Of a stretch of 64,000 nt of DNA, positions 55,701-64,000 are shown piece after piece. The DNA lies in contig NC_087391.1 in NCBI RefSeq assembly GCF_963675165.1, positions 3,398,646 to 3,462,645 of the forward strand, written 5' to 3'. A program made the translations under genes and the position numbers. The notes under the pieces are model-generated. The model saw nothing but the letters and a program-made list of their open reading frames with translations, was not told the DNA's origin and did no database searches. Every line of letters begins with the position of its first letter. The stretch's first letter is position 1. Origin of the DNA: Halichondria panicea (Eukaryota > Porifera > Demospongiae > Suberitida > Halichondriidae).

Positions 55701-58246
55701 TGTGTCTGTCTGTGTGTCTGTTCCAGCTGTAACTGCGCAACGGTTGCAATGCGACGAAAGCTGGCGCTAGTTTGACTCACATTGAAGGTTGTTGCAGTCT
55801 CTTTAGAATCTTTCATAGAATCATCTGTTCGCACAAAGTTTCTATTCAACATATGAGTTAGCCTTGCACTAAAGGGCTAGCTTTTTGTTAGCTACAAGAG
55901 TCAAAAAATATCTGTTAAAACAGCTAGCATTAGTAGCCATTTGTGAAATTGATCTCTTTGGACACACCCTTTAATTATTCCTGCGGATGTAATGCGCATG
56001 CACGCTCATTCCCCACGTGTGAGAAAATAATATCCATAATCCAGATTCTCCTGGCAGAGTCACTTTTTCTTGAGTGCCAGGTAAGCCACAAAACACTACC
56101 ATAATTATAACAATATAGATAACAATATGTATGTACACAAGTCTTTTCTTCTCAATAGATATCTTACACTGAACTGATCTTGGAAGAATCAATTTTCTTC
56201 TTTCTTGAGGTCCTGGTAAGCCACATAATACGATGCATGTAAATAAGTCTTTTCTCCTCAGTGAGTTTATATAGATAGGCTAACTTTAATGTAAAATTCA
56301 TTATAGAAACTACTATAACACTAATACTTTTTGAGCGAAAGCATAACATGGCGAGAGGCATTAGCAAGCGCACACTAGCGCTAATAATCTAGTTTCTACA
56401 GTAGTAGGAAGAATTGTGTAGATAAGATGTTCCATGATCCTTGAGCATTAATGAATTGTGTAGATGAGATGTTCCAACATCCATGAGCATTAGTTTACCT
56501 CTTAGATATACTACTACTGCACTATCAGAGGAGATATGACAGGCGCAGTGCAGCTCAGGCAATTAGCCTTTGATTGAGCAATAATTATTGGCCCACACAA
56601 CGTCCACGTCATATGTTTTTGCTAAGTGTAATCAGAGGCTTATTACTTGAGCTGTACGTCGGACCTCCTCTGCTGCACTATACTGCATTTACTGTGTATA
56701 TAGTAGGTGTCTTGGGTGTGTAAGCTCAGCACAATTATACTGCGGAAGCTATACCGGAAGTAATTAGTGGGCGTTCGAAAAGCAGTAAAAATTCCAGGCT
56801 ACTATTACCTTAATGTTACTATTATAGACGGGTAGTAATTTTAGCGTTTTCTGTTTTTAATTGCGTTTTATTAGCGTGTACTTAATTTAGCGTTAATTAC
56901 AAATGCGCTAAAATTAGTACAATGCAACAACCAAAGAGAGTAGATTTTTTTTTACAGTTTGTTGCATATCTTTTGAAATTTAGGTGATATGATCTATTTG
57001 AGTGCAGGTACTGAAAGTTCAACTATTGGCGCTTCCATTGGACCACCACCTATTACATCATAATATTATGTCATCATAAATATAAATGGCTGTCTGAAGA
57101 TGTGTACCTTCAAAAATATTTTAGGAATAGAAGTAGCTTATTTGATCTGAAATTTGTTGTCCATGTACCTGATTATAATTATTGCTGAACTTTTGAGCTT
57201 CAATGGAAGTCTGGGCTACTAGTAAGTTCTGAGAAATACTGCATTTTGTTGTTTTTTGGTGGCAAATATGTAATAGGAATACAACTTTCAATTTTATGCT
57301 TTGATTTTTGAGAAGCATGTACTACAATAGTGTAAAATTCATTTGCACTAATTTACAGGAGCTAGCTAGTCTCTTCTTTGCTAGAGCAACCCCATTCTTG
57401 TCAAAAAATACGCTGATTTTGCTCAGTTTTACTTTTGCTGACGTATGCAATGATATTCATTGATTTGCGACATCACAAATCATCTTGTTGTTATTTGCTA
57501 CATACAAAGTACTACGTAGCCAAATCGTCATAAAAATCACTGTTTTTGATAAGATGGGGCCGCTCTAGCAAAGAAGAGGCTAGCCTAACTCCTGAAAGTT
57601 AGTTCAGATGAAAAGTACACTATTGTTGAGTACATGCTGCACAAAAATCAGACCTTAACTATTATAAAATCGAAAGTTGTATTCCTAACATATTTGCCAC
57701 CAAAAAACAACAAAATGCAGTATTTCTCAGAACATACTAGTAGCCCAGACTTCCGCTGAAGTTTAAAATTTTAACCATAATTATACGTAGGTACATGCAC
57801 AACAAATTTCAGATCTTAACTCAAACAAAATTAATAAGCTACTTCTATTCCTAACATATTTTCGATAGTACACATCTTCAGACAGCCATTTTATATTGAT
57901 GATGTCATGTGATGTAACAGGTGGTGGTCCAATGGAAGTGCCAATAGTTGAACTTTTAGTACCTGCACTCAAATATATCATATCACTTTTATAGAAGATA
58001 TGCCACAAAATGTAAAAAATGTGTACCGAAAAAATTCTACTCTGTTTAGAGTTGTTGCACTGTTTTTATAATAGTAACAATAAGGTATAGCTAGCTACCA
58101 TGGCTTACTGCAGCCTTAAATTGTACACTGCGTCAGACATTTACTTGCACGTAGATCAACCTACCACAACCACACTCTTTGAAGCGTCAACCACATGAAT
58201 TGTTGGCTGTTTGTACTTTGGAGCAATTTTGACAGCTGTATGTTTC
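49795..58246 (-). CDS. MTR: Methionine synthase (cobalamin-dependent), C-terminal part, eight exons
   Basis: It transfers a methyl group from 5-methyltetrahydrofolate to homocysteine using cobalamin, in the cytosol. Minus exons: 58246-58165, 54449-54351, 54284-54206, 54164-54009, 53725-53541, 52199-52069, 50336-50270, 50191-50090 and 49998-49795 (nine segments if the last two are counted separately). Phases agree at every junction. Landmarks: [13 protein letters not shown] and [11 protein letters not shown] (end of the B12-binding domain), [66 protein letters not shown] and [17 protein letters not shown]. The last holds the R-x-x-x-G-Y AdoMet-binding motif of the activation domain. No stop or frameshift was seen, so this is a living gene. 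Upstream exons (homocysteine, folate and most of the B12 domain) are beyond the right edge. A good donor after SDQ (49795) shows one more short exon, which I could not find. Confidence in the family is very high. Confidence 0.95.
50375..50860. repeat. Old repeat A copy inside an MTR intron
   Basis: It contains CTGCTCACCTGGCTGCCATAG, AATAAAAGCTTAACC, CTTTAATTAGAGG and the decayed terminal hairpin GGTGAGGGTTTAGTTAGCAC then TTCAGTACT. It is then broken by the element at 50866. Confidence 0.65.
50866..52016. mobile_element. Long-inverted-repeat element in an MTR intron, copy 1
   Basis: Ends CAGTGCAAAAACCAAAAGAG and (inverse) CTCTTTGGTTGTTGCACTG are flanked by TA. Arms of about 480 bp mirror each other, including GAAGTCTGGGCTACTAGTAA and TTGGACCACCACCTGTTA. 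About 1.15 kb, non-coding. Inserted in the old repeat A copy. Confidence 0.82.
52311..52724. mobile_element. MITE in an MTR intron, copy 1
   Basis: The inverted ends TACCGTATATCTTCTAATTT plus ATCGGACA are exact over about 28 bp. Internal GTCCGGATA-type motifs are shared with the second copy at 53052-53428. Confidence 0.88.
53052..53428. mobile_element. MITE in the same MTR intron, copy 2, opposite orientation
   Basis: This reads as the reverse complement of 52311-52724 over nearly its full length (for example TAATATTAAAGCATTGGAGTG against CACTCCAGTGCTTTAATATTA), with small deletions and a damaged left end (TACCGTGTGTTCTATTT). Confidence 0.86.
53785..53995. repeat. MITE-like fragment between MTR exons
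   Basis: GTTCGTGGGGTGCAAAATTT and TTTTTCGAGGGCAAAAAT at the left, and AAAATTTCCCCGCTATAAGG at the right, resemble the element at about 1675-1850. Confidence 0.5.
54606..54946. repeat. Solo repeat A copy in an MTR intron
   Basis: It starts with the TTTG-type microsatellite and CTGCTCACCTGGCTGCCATAG. It ends in the hairpin GAGGGTTAGCACTTCAGTGC then TCTAG at 54946. It shows where the natural unit ends outside the array. Confidence 0.78.
54960..56910. other. MTR intron without a further recognised gene
   Basis: It contains a TG/TCTG microsatellite (55682-55722) and an inverted pair of short segments (TACTATATACACAGTAAGTG at 55120; ACTGTGTATATAGTAGG at 56695). Nothing coding was recognised. Confidence 0.5.
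56920..58064. mobile_element. Long-inverted-repeat element in an MTR intron, copy 2
   Basis: Same family as 50866-52016: CAATGCAACAACCAAAGAGA at the left end, GAGTTGTTGCACTG near the right, with shared arms (TTGGACCACCACCTATTACA, GTCTGGGCTACTAGTAAG). It sits in the intron between exons 58165 and 54449. Confidence 0.82.
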
Positions 58247-58289
58247 CTAAAGATAAACACTGGTTAACTTCCATAATTACACTTTGTTT

Positions 58290-58860
58290 ATGTGATGCAT
58301 ATGTGGCAGTACCTAGCCCTTAAAAGTGGGCACCCTCGAATCCCTTAATTACATTGTTGAATCAAGCTTCAAAACGATACCGGAGATATATGTACGAGGG
58401 AAAGGTATTTTTGAGAAATAGATGCTCCAAGTTCAATGAAATATTGAGCTCAAGCTCATTCAATTACCGTATAGCACGAAATTTTCGACGCTCTTATATT
58501 TGATGGAATGGTTTATAAAAGAATTTCGTTGTATAATCTTGCTTATTCAATAACCGTATATAGCACGAAATTTTTGACACTCTTATGTTTCGTGGAATGG
58601 CTTCTAAAAGCATTTCGTTGTATAATGTATGTGGGTTGACTGGTTACCGGAAGCCATGTCTTTAATCTTTACACATTACAGCAGATAATTCTAATTAAAA
58701 AACAATTTTCGTGGCCTTAATTTTCGTGAAAACAGCGAACATTTCGTGCTGTACGTACGGTATTGATTTCCAGGCACTTCCATATAATTATGCTGATTTA
58801 CTTTCATAAAAAAAAATATTCTGGGAAAGATAGGCTAGCTACAATGTAATACGGTAGTGG
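58290..58860. repeat. Old element split by a smaller MITE
   Basis: 58290-58460 and 58770-58850 match parts of the element at 60488-61876 (TTGTTGAATCAAGCTTCAAAACG; GGCACTTCCATATA). Between them, 58466-58768 has ACCGTATAGCACGAAATTTT at one side, a second partial copy at 58553, and GCTGTACGTACGGT at the other. Confidence 0.55.
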
Positions 58861-59299
58861 GAAATCGGTTAGAGTAATAGAACACTAACCTTAACAGCTA
58901 AGGTCTCAGACTTCATAAGAAAATTGTTGAATGGTTTAGTTTTCCTGGTTATCCTTTATGAGTCTAATATAGTATGTTCACAGTGTATATAATTTACTGG
59001 TTTTCAGGTATACTTTTGGTTAGAGTAATAACTTCATAGCTTAGCTTTCAAATTTCTGTAGTAAGTCGACCGATTAATGGGCTACATTTTGATACCAAGA
59101 ACATCCTCTATGCTTAGCTGAGATAACACTGAAAAACTACAACATCAGCAGCTGCTAACCACAAACCAATGCCACTTTAATCAACCACAAGCTTCATTAA
59201 GAGTGGGCGTACAGTTATTGTACACCCACGTGGGTATGTGGTTAATTAAAGCGGCTTAAACTATTCTTACAGACTACAGACTATACCTTACACAATACA

Positions 59300-60360
59300 T
59301 TTTGAGTGAAAGCAAAACATGGCGAGAGGCATGTTAAAACTTCGTTGTCAAATATAAGCGATTAACCCTTTCCCGGCTTTAGCCGTCATATGACGGCAGC
59401 GGTAGTGATAATTTTCAAAAAATCGTTGTGGGCACTGTGTTGGAGCTATGCGCATGCTGTAGGTACCAGCACATGCGCATCGGGCTGCTCTTTCACGTGG
59501 TATTTTTAATATCTTGCCTTGAGGTACACTTCGTGCAGTACTGTCGAAAGAAAAGTGACCGTTTGATAATGGCTACAAGATCTTCGTAGTACAACTTCAG
59601 CGAGGTTCTAGGGCAGCTAGACAGTGAGAATAACGATGCTTATGGCCTTGTTGAGTAAGAGGACAGTGACTGGGATCATACCAAGAGAGGAAACTACTTT
59701 TCAGAGGTCAAGCTATAAATATAGAACCTGAAGAGCCAGAGGAAGAAGCTCCTGAGCATGAACCAAAGTCCTGGACCTTGTAAGTAACTATGGAGTATCA
59801 TATGTAGTCTGGATAGCTTCAGTATGGTATGCTTAGTCTAGTTAGTACACAAGTGGACATCATAAGCCACCATTGAACTTGTAAATCTGTGTGTAGGTGA
59901 AGAAAACATTTCCCGGGAAAAGAGCGTCTGCCGATACGACCTCGCAGAGAAGTTGCTGATCCTGATTGAACCATGTCACCGTGAGAACATTGAGAACACT
60001 TACTTAGTGTCTTTAGTTACTTCATGCCTTCATACAATATTGTTTATGTTCATAATTGTGAAATGTGTAAAAAAAATCGTTAATTAGTGGGGGGTGGTCA
60101 GTTGCTAGGTAACGATGATGATGTCATGGTACCCCCAAGATCTGGGCTACCTGTAGGAAATAGTTGCAAGTGATTACAATGCATGGTTCATGAGATATGT
60201 ATTTTTAAAGAAAAATGTGTATTTTGTTTTTTTTAAAGCCGGGAAAGGGTTAAGCTTGGACGTTGAGCTAGCTACACACGGCCTTTATTCGAGGCACTCA
60301 CTTGCAGCTGAAGTGATCCCGTATCAGGAACAATGGAAAAGGGTCACTACAATAGAAAGC
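59300..60360. repeat. Decayed repeat A copy interrupted by the TTAA MITE
   Basis: 59335-59361 (AACTTCGTTGTCAAATATAAG) and 60254-60360 (GCTTGGACGTTGAGCTAGC, GCTGAAGTGATCC) are adjoining parts of a repeat A unit, separated exactly by the element at 59366-60249. Confidence 0.7.
59366..60249. mobile_element. piggyBac-type MITE / deletion derivative
   Basis: TTAA duplications (59362-59365, 60250-60253) flank 16-bp inverted ends CCCTTTCCCGGCTTTA. The inside keeps acidic coding-like pieces (for example EEPEEEAPEHEPKSWTL, about 59724-59780) that could be the N-terminal region of a lost transposase. The DDD catalytic region is absent. Length 884 bp. Confidence 0.85.
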
Positions 60361-60487
60361 TAAACGTTGCCGGTGGCGTATATTATGAACTGTAATTATT
60401 CCCCCTTCAACCTTCAATAAGTGAAAGTGATCATGCATGCATCCTCATATGAGTTACTATATATCTACGATACACTTTTCGTCCATC

Positions 60488-61876
60488 ATATGTGACAGTG
60501 CCAATGAAAAGGGACCTTAACGCGGTCATTTTCGAATCAGTTTTTATTGTTGAATCAGATAGGGCGTCCTTTAAGCTTCAAAATGATACCAAGATCGACC
60601 TCCTAGCTACTTTCTTTCCGGAGATATGTTCGAGGGAACGCTACAAAGGTATTGCAACGCCCTCTTGAGTAAATGACGCTCAAACGTCATGATAATTGAA
60701 GTTCAATTATTGGCTTCCGGGCACTTCCGTATACTCATAAAGCTTAGTAAAAGATGTTCTGGAGAAGACAAGTTAGTTAGATGAAGGCTAGGCGTTCTAG
60801 GACTCTCTAGCTAGCTAGTATAGCTATGTAGCTGGATTGCTTGGCACCTAGGAAGGATCTTCGAAGAAATAAAGAGACAAAGACTCCCGTCGCTCAAATG
60901 GTAAGCTCTCATGTCTTGTTATAAGCTTGTACTTATTATCTGTGTAATGTATCAGTCTTATAAAAGATCCCTCACTTGTATGGAGCCTACAGAAAGTGTC
61001 TCTGTCCTTCATACAGCTTAAAGGAAGCCTAAGTGATCTATTATAGGTAGTCTTTCACTTAGTATTCGTCCGTATCGATCTAAGGCTTGATCCAACTTAT
61101 TAGTAGCCTTATAAGAAGCTTTCCTCCTTTAATTTAGTACTGGTATCACTGCCATTGTGCTTAGTAGTAACAGGCCTGATGGGATGGGTGATCACATCAT
61201 GGAGGGCCCAGGAAACTGCATGGAATTGTCGTATAACATTTATATTGATGGTTCCCCCAGGTGGTGGTAAGTGTCGGAGGCCTGAGAAACGCTAGTCTAT
61301 TGGCTAGAATGTAAGTGACATTGATATTGTGTCTATCTTAACTTACTACTTATCTGTAGGTGGTTATGGAGTGTTTATGAGGACAAGTGGCACGGGATAC
61401 GTACATCTAAAGAAACAAGAGTGGATCTACGCCAAGCTAGCTAGCTAGATAGCTGCTCTTTCTAATCTATTTCTGTTGCTAAATTATGTTTGTTAAGAAG
61501 TGGAGCTATAATATACCTGGCTCCTCTTGATGATTGTAAGTACTGGGCTGATGAAATAGTCCTGTACAAGTTGTCATCTTTTATTTGTTAAAAATAATTA
61601 ACAATAATAGGGAAATTCCCAGGGAATTTCCCCTCAAGTAGACAGTAAATTTCATTGTAAAAATGAACATTCGGTGAGTTTCTTCAACGTCCGCGCTTGA
61701 CCTGTTTAAAGCTTCGTAGAGACCCAAATTTTTACAGGTAGGTAGAGGAAGGGTTGAAGTTAGCACCTGTGAAAAAAAATTTTTTTGCCCATGTTTTTCA
61801 TTTCTACTAAATTGGCCTATAGCTTAATTTAATTATTGCCGCGTTAAGGTCCGTTTTCATTGGCCCTGTCACATAT
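60488..61876. mobile_element. Inverted-end element of about 1.4 kb
   Basis: ATATGTGACAGTGCCAATGA plus AAAGGGACCTTAACGCGG at the left is mirrored at 61840-61876. The interior has no recognised coding sequence. It lies right of the visible MTR exons, probably in an MTR intron. Confidence 0.7.
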
Positions 61877-61959
61877 TTATAGTGGGAGGACTCATCAGCT
61901 GGTCCCACTTTGGCAATGAAAACTTTGATAGTAGTAGAATAGCAGTAGAATAAGCCATA

Positions 61960-62240
61960 CAATTTGCAAGGCAGGAGCCATATACTTCTCAATTAGACTC
62001 CAGGTTTCTTTGCTGAGGTTTCTTTGCTGTGATCCTTGTCCACAGTGTGTACCACCAAAACTCTGTGCTCAAAATTAATGTTTCAGCAGATTGCCTCATG
62101 TCTGTATTGCTCCTGAGTTGCTGTGCTAGACAACTCAGCCATACAACACTACATGCACTGCATTATTACATCACTCCTCTGGTTTCTTTATAATCATGTC
62201 ACCTGGCGAGGGTTTGCACTTTAGCTAGACGATAGAAATT
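61960..62240. repeat. Partial repeat A copy
   Basis: It has GACTCCAGGTTTCTTTGCTG, TTGCTCCTGAGTTGCTGTGC and a changed end (ACCTGGCGAGGGTTTGCACT), stopping inside the terminal hairpin at about 62225. Confidence 0.65.
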
Positions 62241-62655
62241 ACCAATAGCTAGCGTTCTAGCTAGTGCAAAGCAAAACACTAAGTAGCAACAAATTTTACT
62301 ATGCAAGCATCTGAAAAGTCTGCAAGCTAAACTAGTGCATTATTTTGTACATCCACTAATTGCATACAAGAAAACATGACTAGAAGCCTATAGAAACTCT
62401 TACTTGCACTTCATTTATCATTGAGCAGCTGTAACACTCTACACAGAGAGACAGACAAACACACTACCGTATACCTCGCTGCGCCGAGGCATGATTACCC
62501 CGTTAATAATTATTATAGTAACAAGAAAATGCTCTCAAAATGTATTTCAAAACCAGAGGTATATTGTATTTGCAAATGTGTGCTAAATGGACAATTTCCA
62601 GCATTCAATGTTGGGTAATTGAGCCACTCTGCTTCCCATGCCGTTAATTATAACA

Positions 62656-64000
62656 CTAGAGCACTAAAGTGCAAACCCTCGGCTGGTGACATGATAACAG
62701 ATTATAAAGAAACCAGAAATATAATGCAGTGCATATAGTGATGTTGTTATCACGTATGACTTGCACAGCAACTCAGGAGCAATAAAACTAAACCAGACTG
62801 GAGGCATGCTGAAACATTTGAGAACAGGTAGTGGTACTATAGATATATGCACTGTGGATTAGGAGAAGCCTGGAGCCTCAGAGAAGTATGGCTCCAGGTC
62901 CTGCATGGAGTAGGATCCCAGTCAGCTAAAGCAGCAGGAGCTATAATTCACGCTTTCTACTTTAGTGATCCTGTTCCATTGTTCCTGGTATATACAGCTT
63001 TCTACTTTAGTGACCCTGTTCCATCGTTCTTGGTACAGGATCACTTCTGTTATAAGTAACGCATGTGCAAGTTCTGTTCAAGCTACATTTTGCTAGACAA
63101 AGAAGCTTTAACACCGAAAGCTGCCACTATCAAAAGTACTAACTTGTTGTGTGGAGGCTACTCATGCTGTAAACACAGTGCTAGAACGTCCAGGTAAGCA
63201 GACCTAGTCACAAGCTTGTTCAAGCTTCTTAGCTTTTGCTCGACAAAGAAGCTTTAACATTAAAATCTGCCACTATTTAAATCAAGATATTGTTGTGTGA
63301 AGGCTATCCATGCTGTAAACGCAGTGCTGTGGCATCCAGGTGAGTAGAAAAGCCTATCACAAACAAACAAACTAGAGCACTAAAGTGCAAACCCTCGGCT
63401 GGTGACATGATACTAAAGAAACCGGAGGAATGGTATAATTATAATGCAGTGCATGTAGCATGCCTATGACTAGCACAGCAACTCAAGAGCAATAAAACTA
63501 AACAACAACGTACAACTACATGAGACATGCACTGTGGACTGGGATCACAGCAAAGAAGCCTGGAGTCTTAGACTAAGAGAAGTATGGCTCCTGCTAGGCT
63601 AGAGCATAGGATCCAGAGTCAGTCAACAACCAGTCACAATTCTACTTTCTTGACCGTAGGCCTATTCAATTGTTCCTGGTACGGGATCACTTCAGCTGAA
63701 AATACGTAATGAAGCCTTGACTACGTATTTGCAGCTGAAGTGATCCCGTACCTTGACTCAAGGCCACGAGCAAGTTTAGCTTTTGCTCGCTTTTATTAGA
63801 CAAAGGAGCTTTAACATCAAAATCTTCCACTATTTACTGTTGTGTGAAGGCTATCCATGCTGTAAACGCAGTGCTGTGGCATCCAGGTGAGTAGAAAATC
63901 CCATCACAAACAAACAAACAAACAAACAAACTAGAGCACTAAAGTGCAAACCCTCGGCTGGTGACATGATTATAAAGAAACCAGAAATATAATGCAGTGC
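62656..64000. repeat. Repeat A units in reverse orientation, running off the right edge
   Basis: Reverse-complement CTAGAGCACTAAAGTGCAAAC termini lie at 62656, 63372 and 63931, so there are two complete units and the start of a third. They are inverted relative to the main array. A near-perfect palindrome around CTTCAGCTGAAAATACG lies at about 63675-63755. Confidence 0.88.

Noticed and set aside
55660..55930. Possible tRNA-derived SINE (GGCGTAGCCGCACGAGGG region)
   Set aside because: I could not find convincing A and B boxes or a poly-A/T tail, so I do not name it.

Overview
The window reads as a piece of a eukaryotic, invertebrate animal genome. A demosponge is my best guess, not proven. 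It is AT-rich with many short AATTATAATTAT runs, its clear genes have very small GT-AG introns (many 40-60 nt), and it is crowded with transposons. There is no bacterial gene organisation, no CRISPR array and no recognisable rRNA or tRNA gene.

One ordinary cellular gene is clear. Eight minus-strand exons between 58246 and 49795 encode the C-terminal part of cobalamin-dependent methionine synthase (MTR), in correct order and phase. Its 5' exons lie beyond the right edge, and its last short exon was not found. The MTR introns are packed with MITEs and long-inverted-repeat elements.

The rest is a transposon graveyard, left to right. 86-1241: four exons of an integrase-core gene, cut by the left edge. 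3824-5257: BEL/Pao gag remnant (minus). 6448-7850: foldback element with minisatellite arms. 8139-9590: LINE reverse transcriptase remnant (minus). 9798-20580: a pogo-like transposase, then Ulp1-like protease, PHD-like finger and a series of tandem mini-exons, all on plus and possibly one gene. It is broken by three datable insertions: 10506-11739, a full-length BEL/Pao element at 12093-16582, and a DNA element at 17227-18388. 20896-24000: a non-LTR retrotransposon with reverse transcriptase and a C-terminal restriction-like nuclease signature (minus). 24766-33532: a roughly 9-kb tandem array of ~0.6-0.85-kb units, each ending in a hairpin plus CTAG, with TTTG microsatellite and GC-rich minisatellite at the junctions; it resembles a non-autonomous Helitron/Helentron array. 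35112-41706: a multi-exon gene of a KDZ-transposase-like family (minus) split by a 4.7-kb element flanked by TTAA. 45086-45946: foldback element with a FLYWCH zinc-finger remnant. 47249-48863: a decayed Crypton-type tyrosine recombinase. 59366-60249: a piggyBac-type TTAA MITE. 62656-64000: the array repeat again, in reverse orientation, running off the right edge.

The strongest points for follow-up are the tandem phase-1 mini-exon pairs at 19.1-20.5 kb, the possible pogo-Ulp1-PHD composite gene, the exact TTAA insertion in the KDZ-like gene, and the hairpin-CTAG tandem array. Splice sites were read by eye; no alignment or database search was run.
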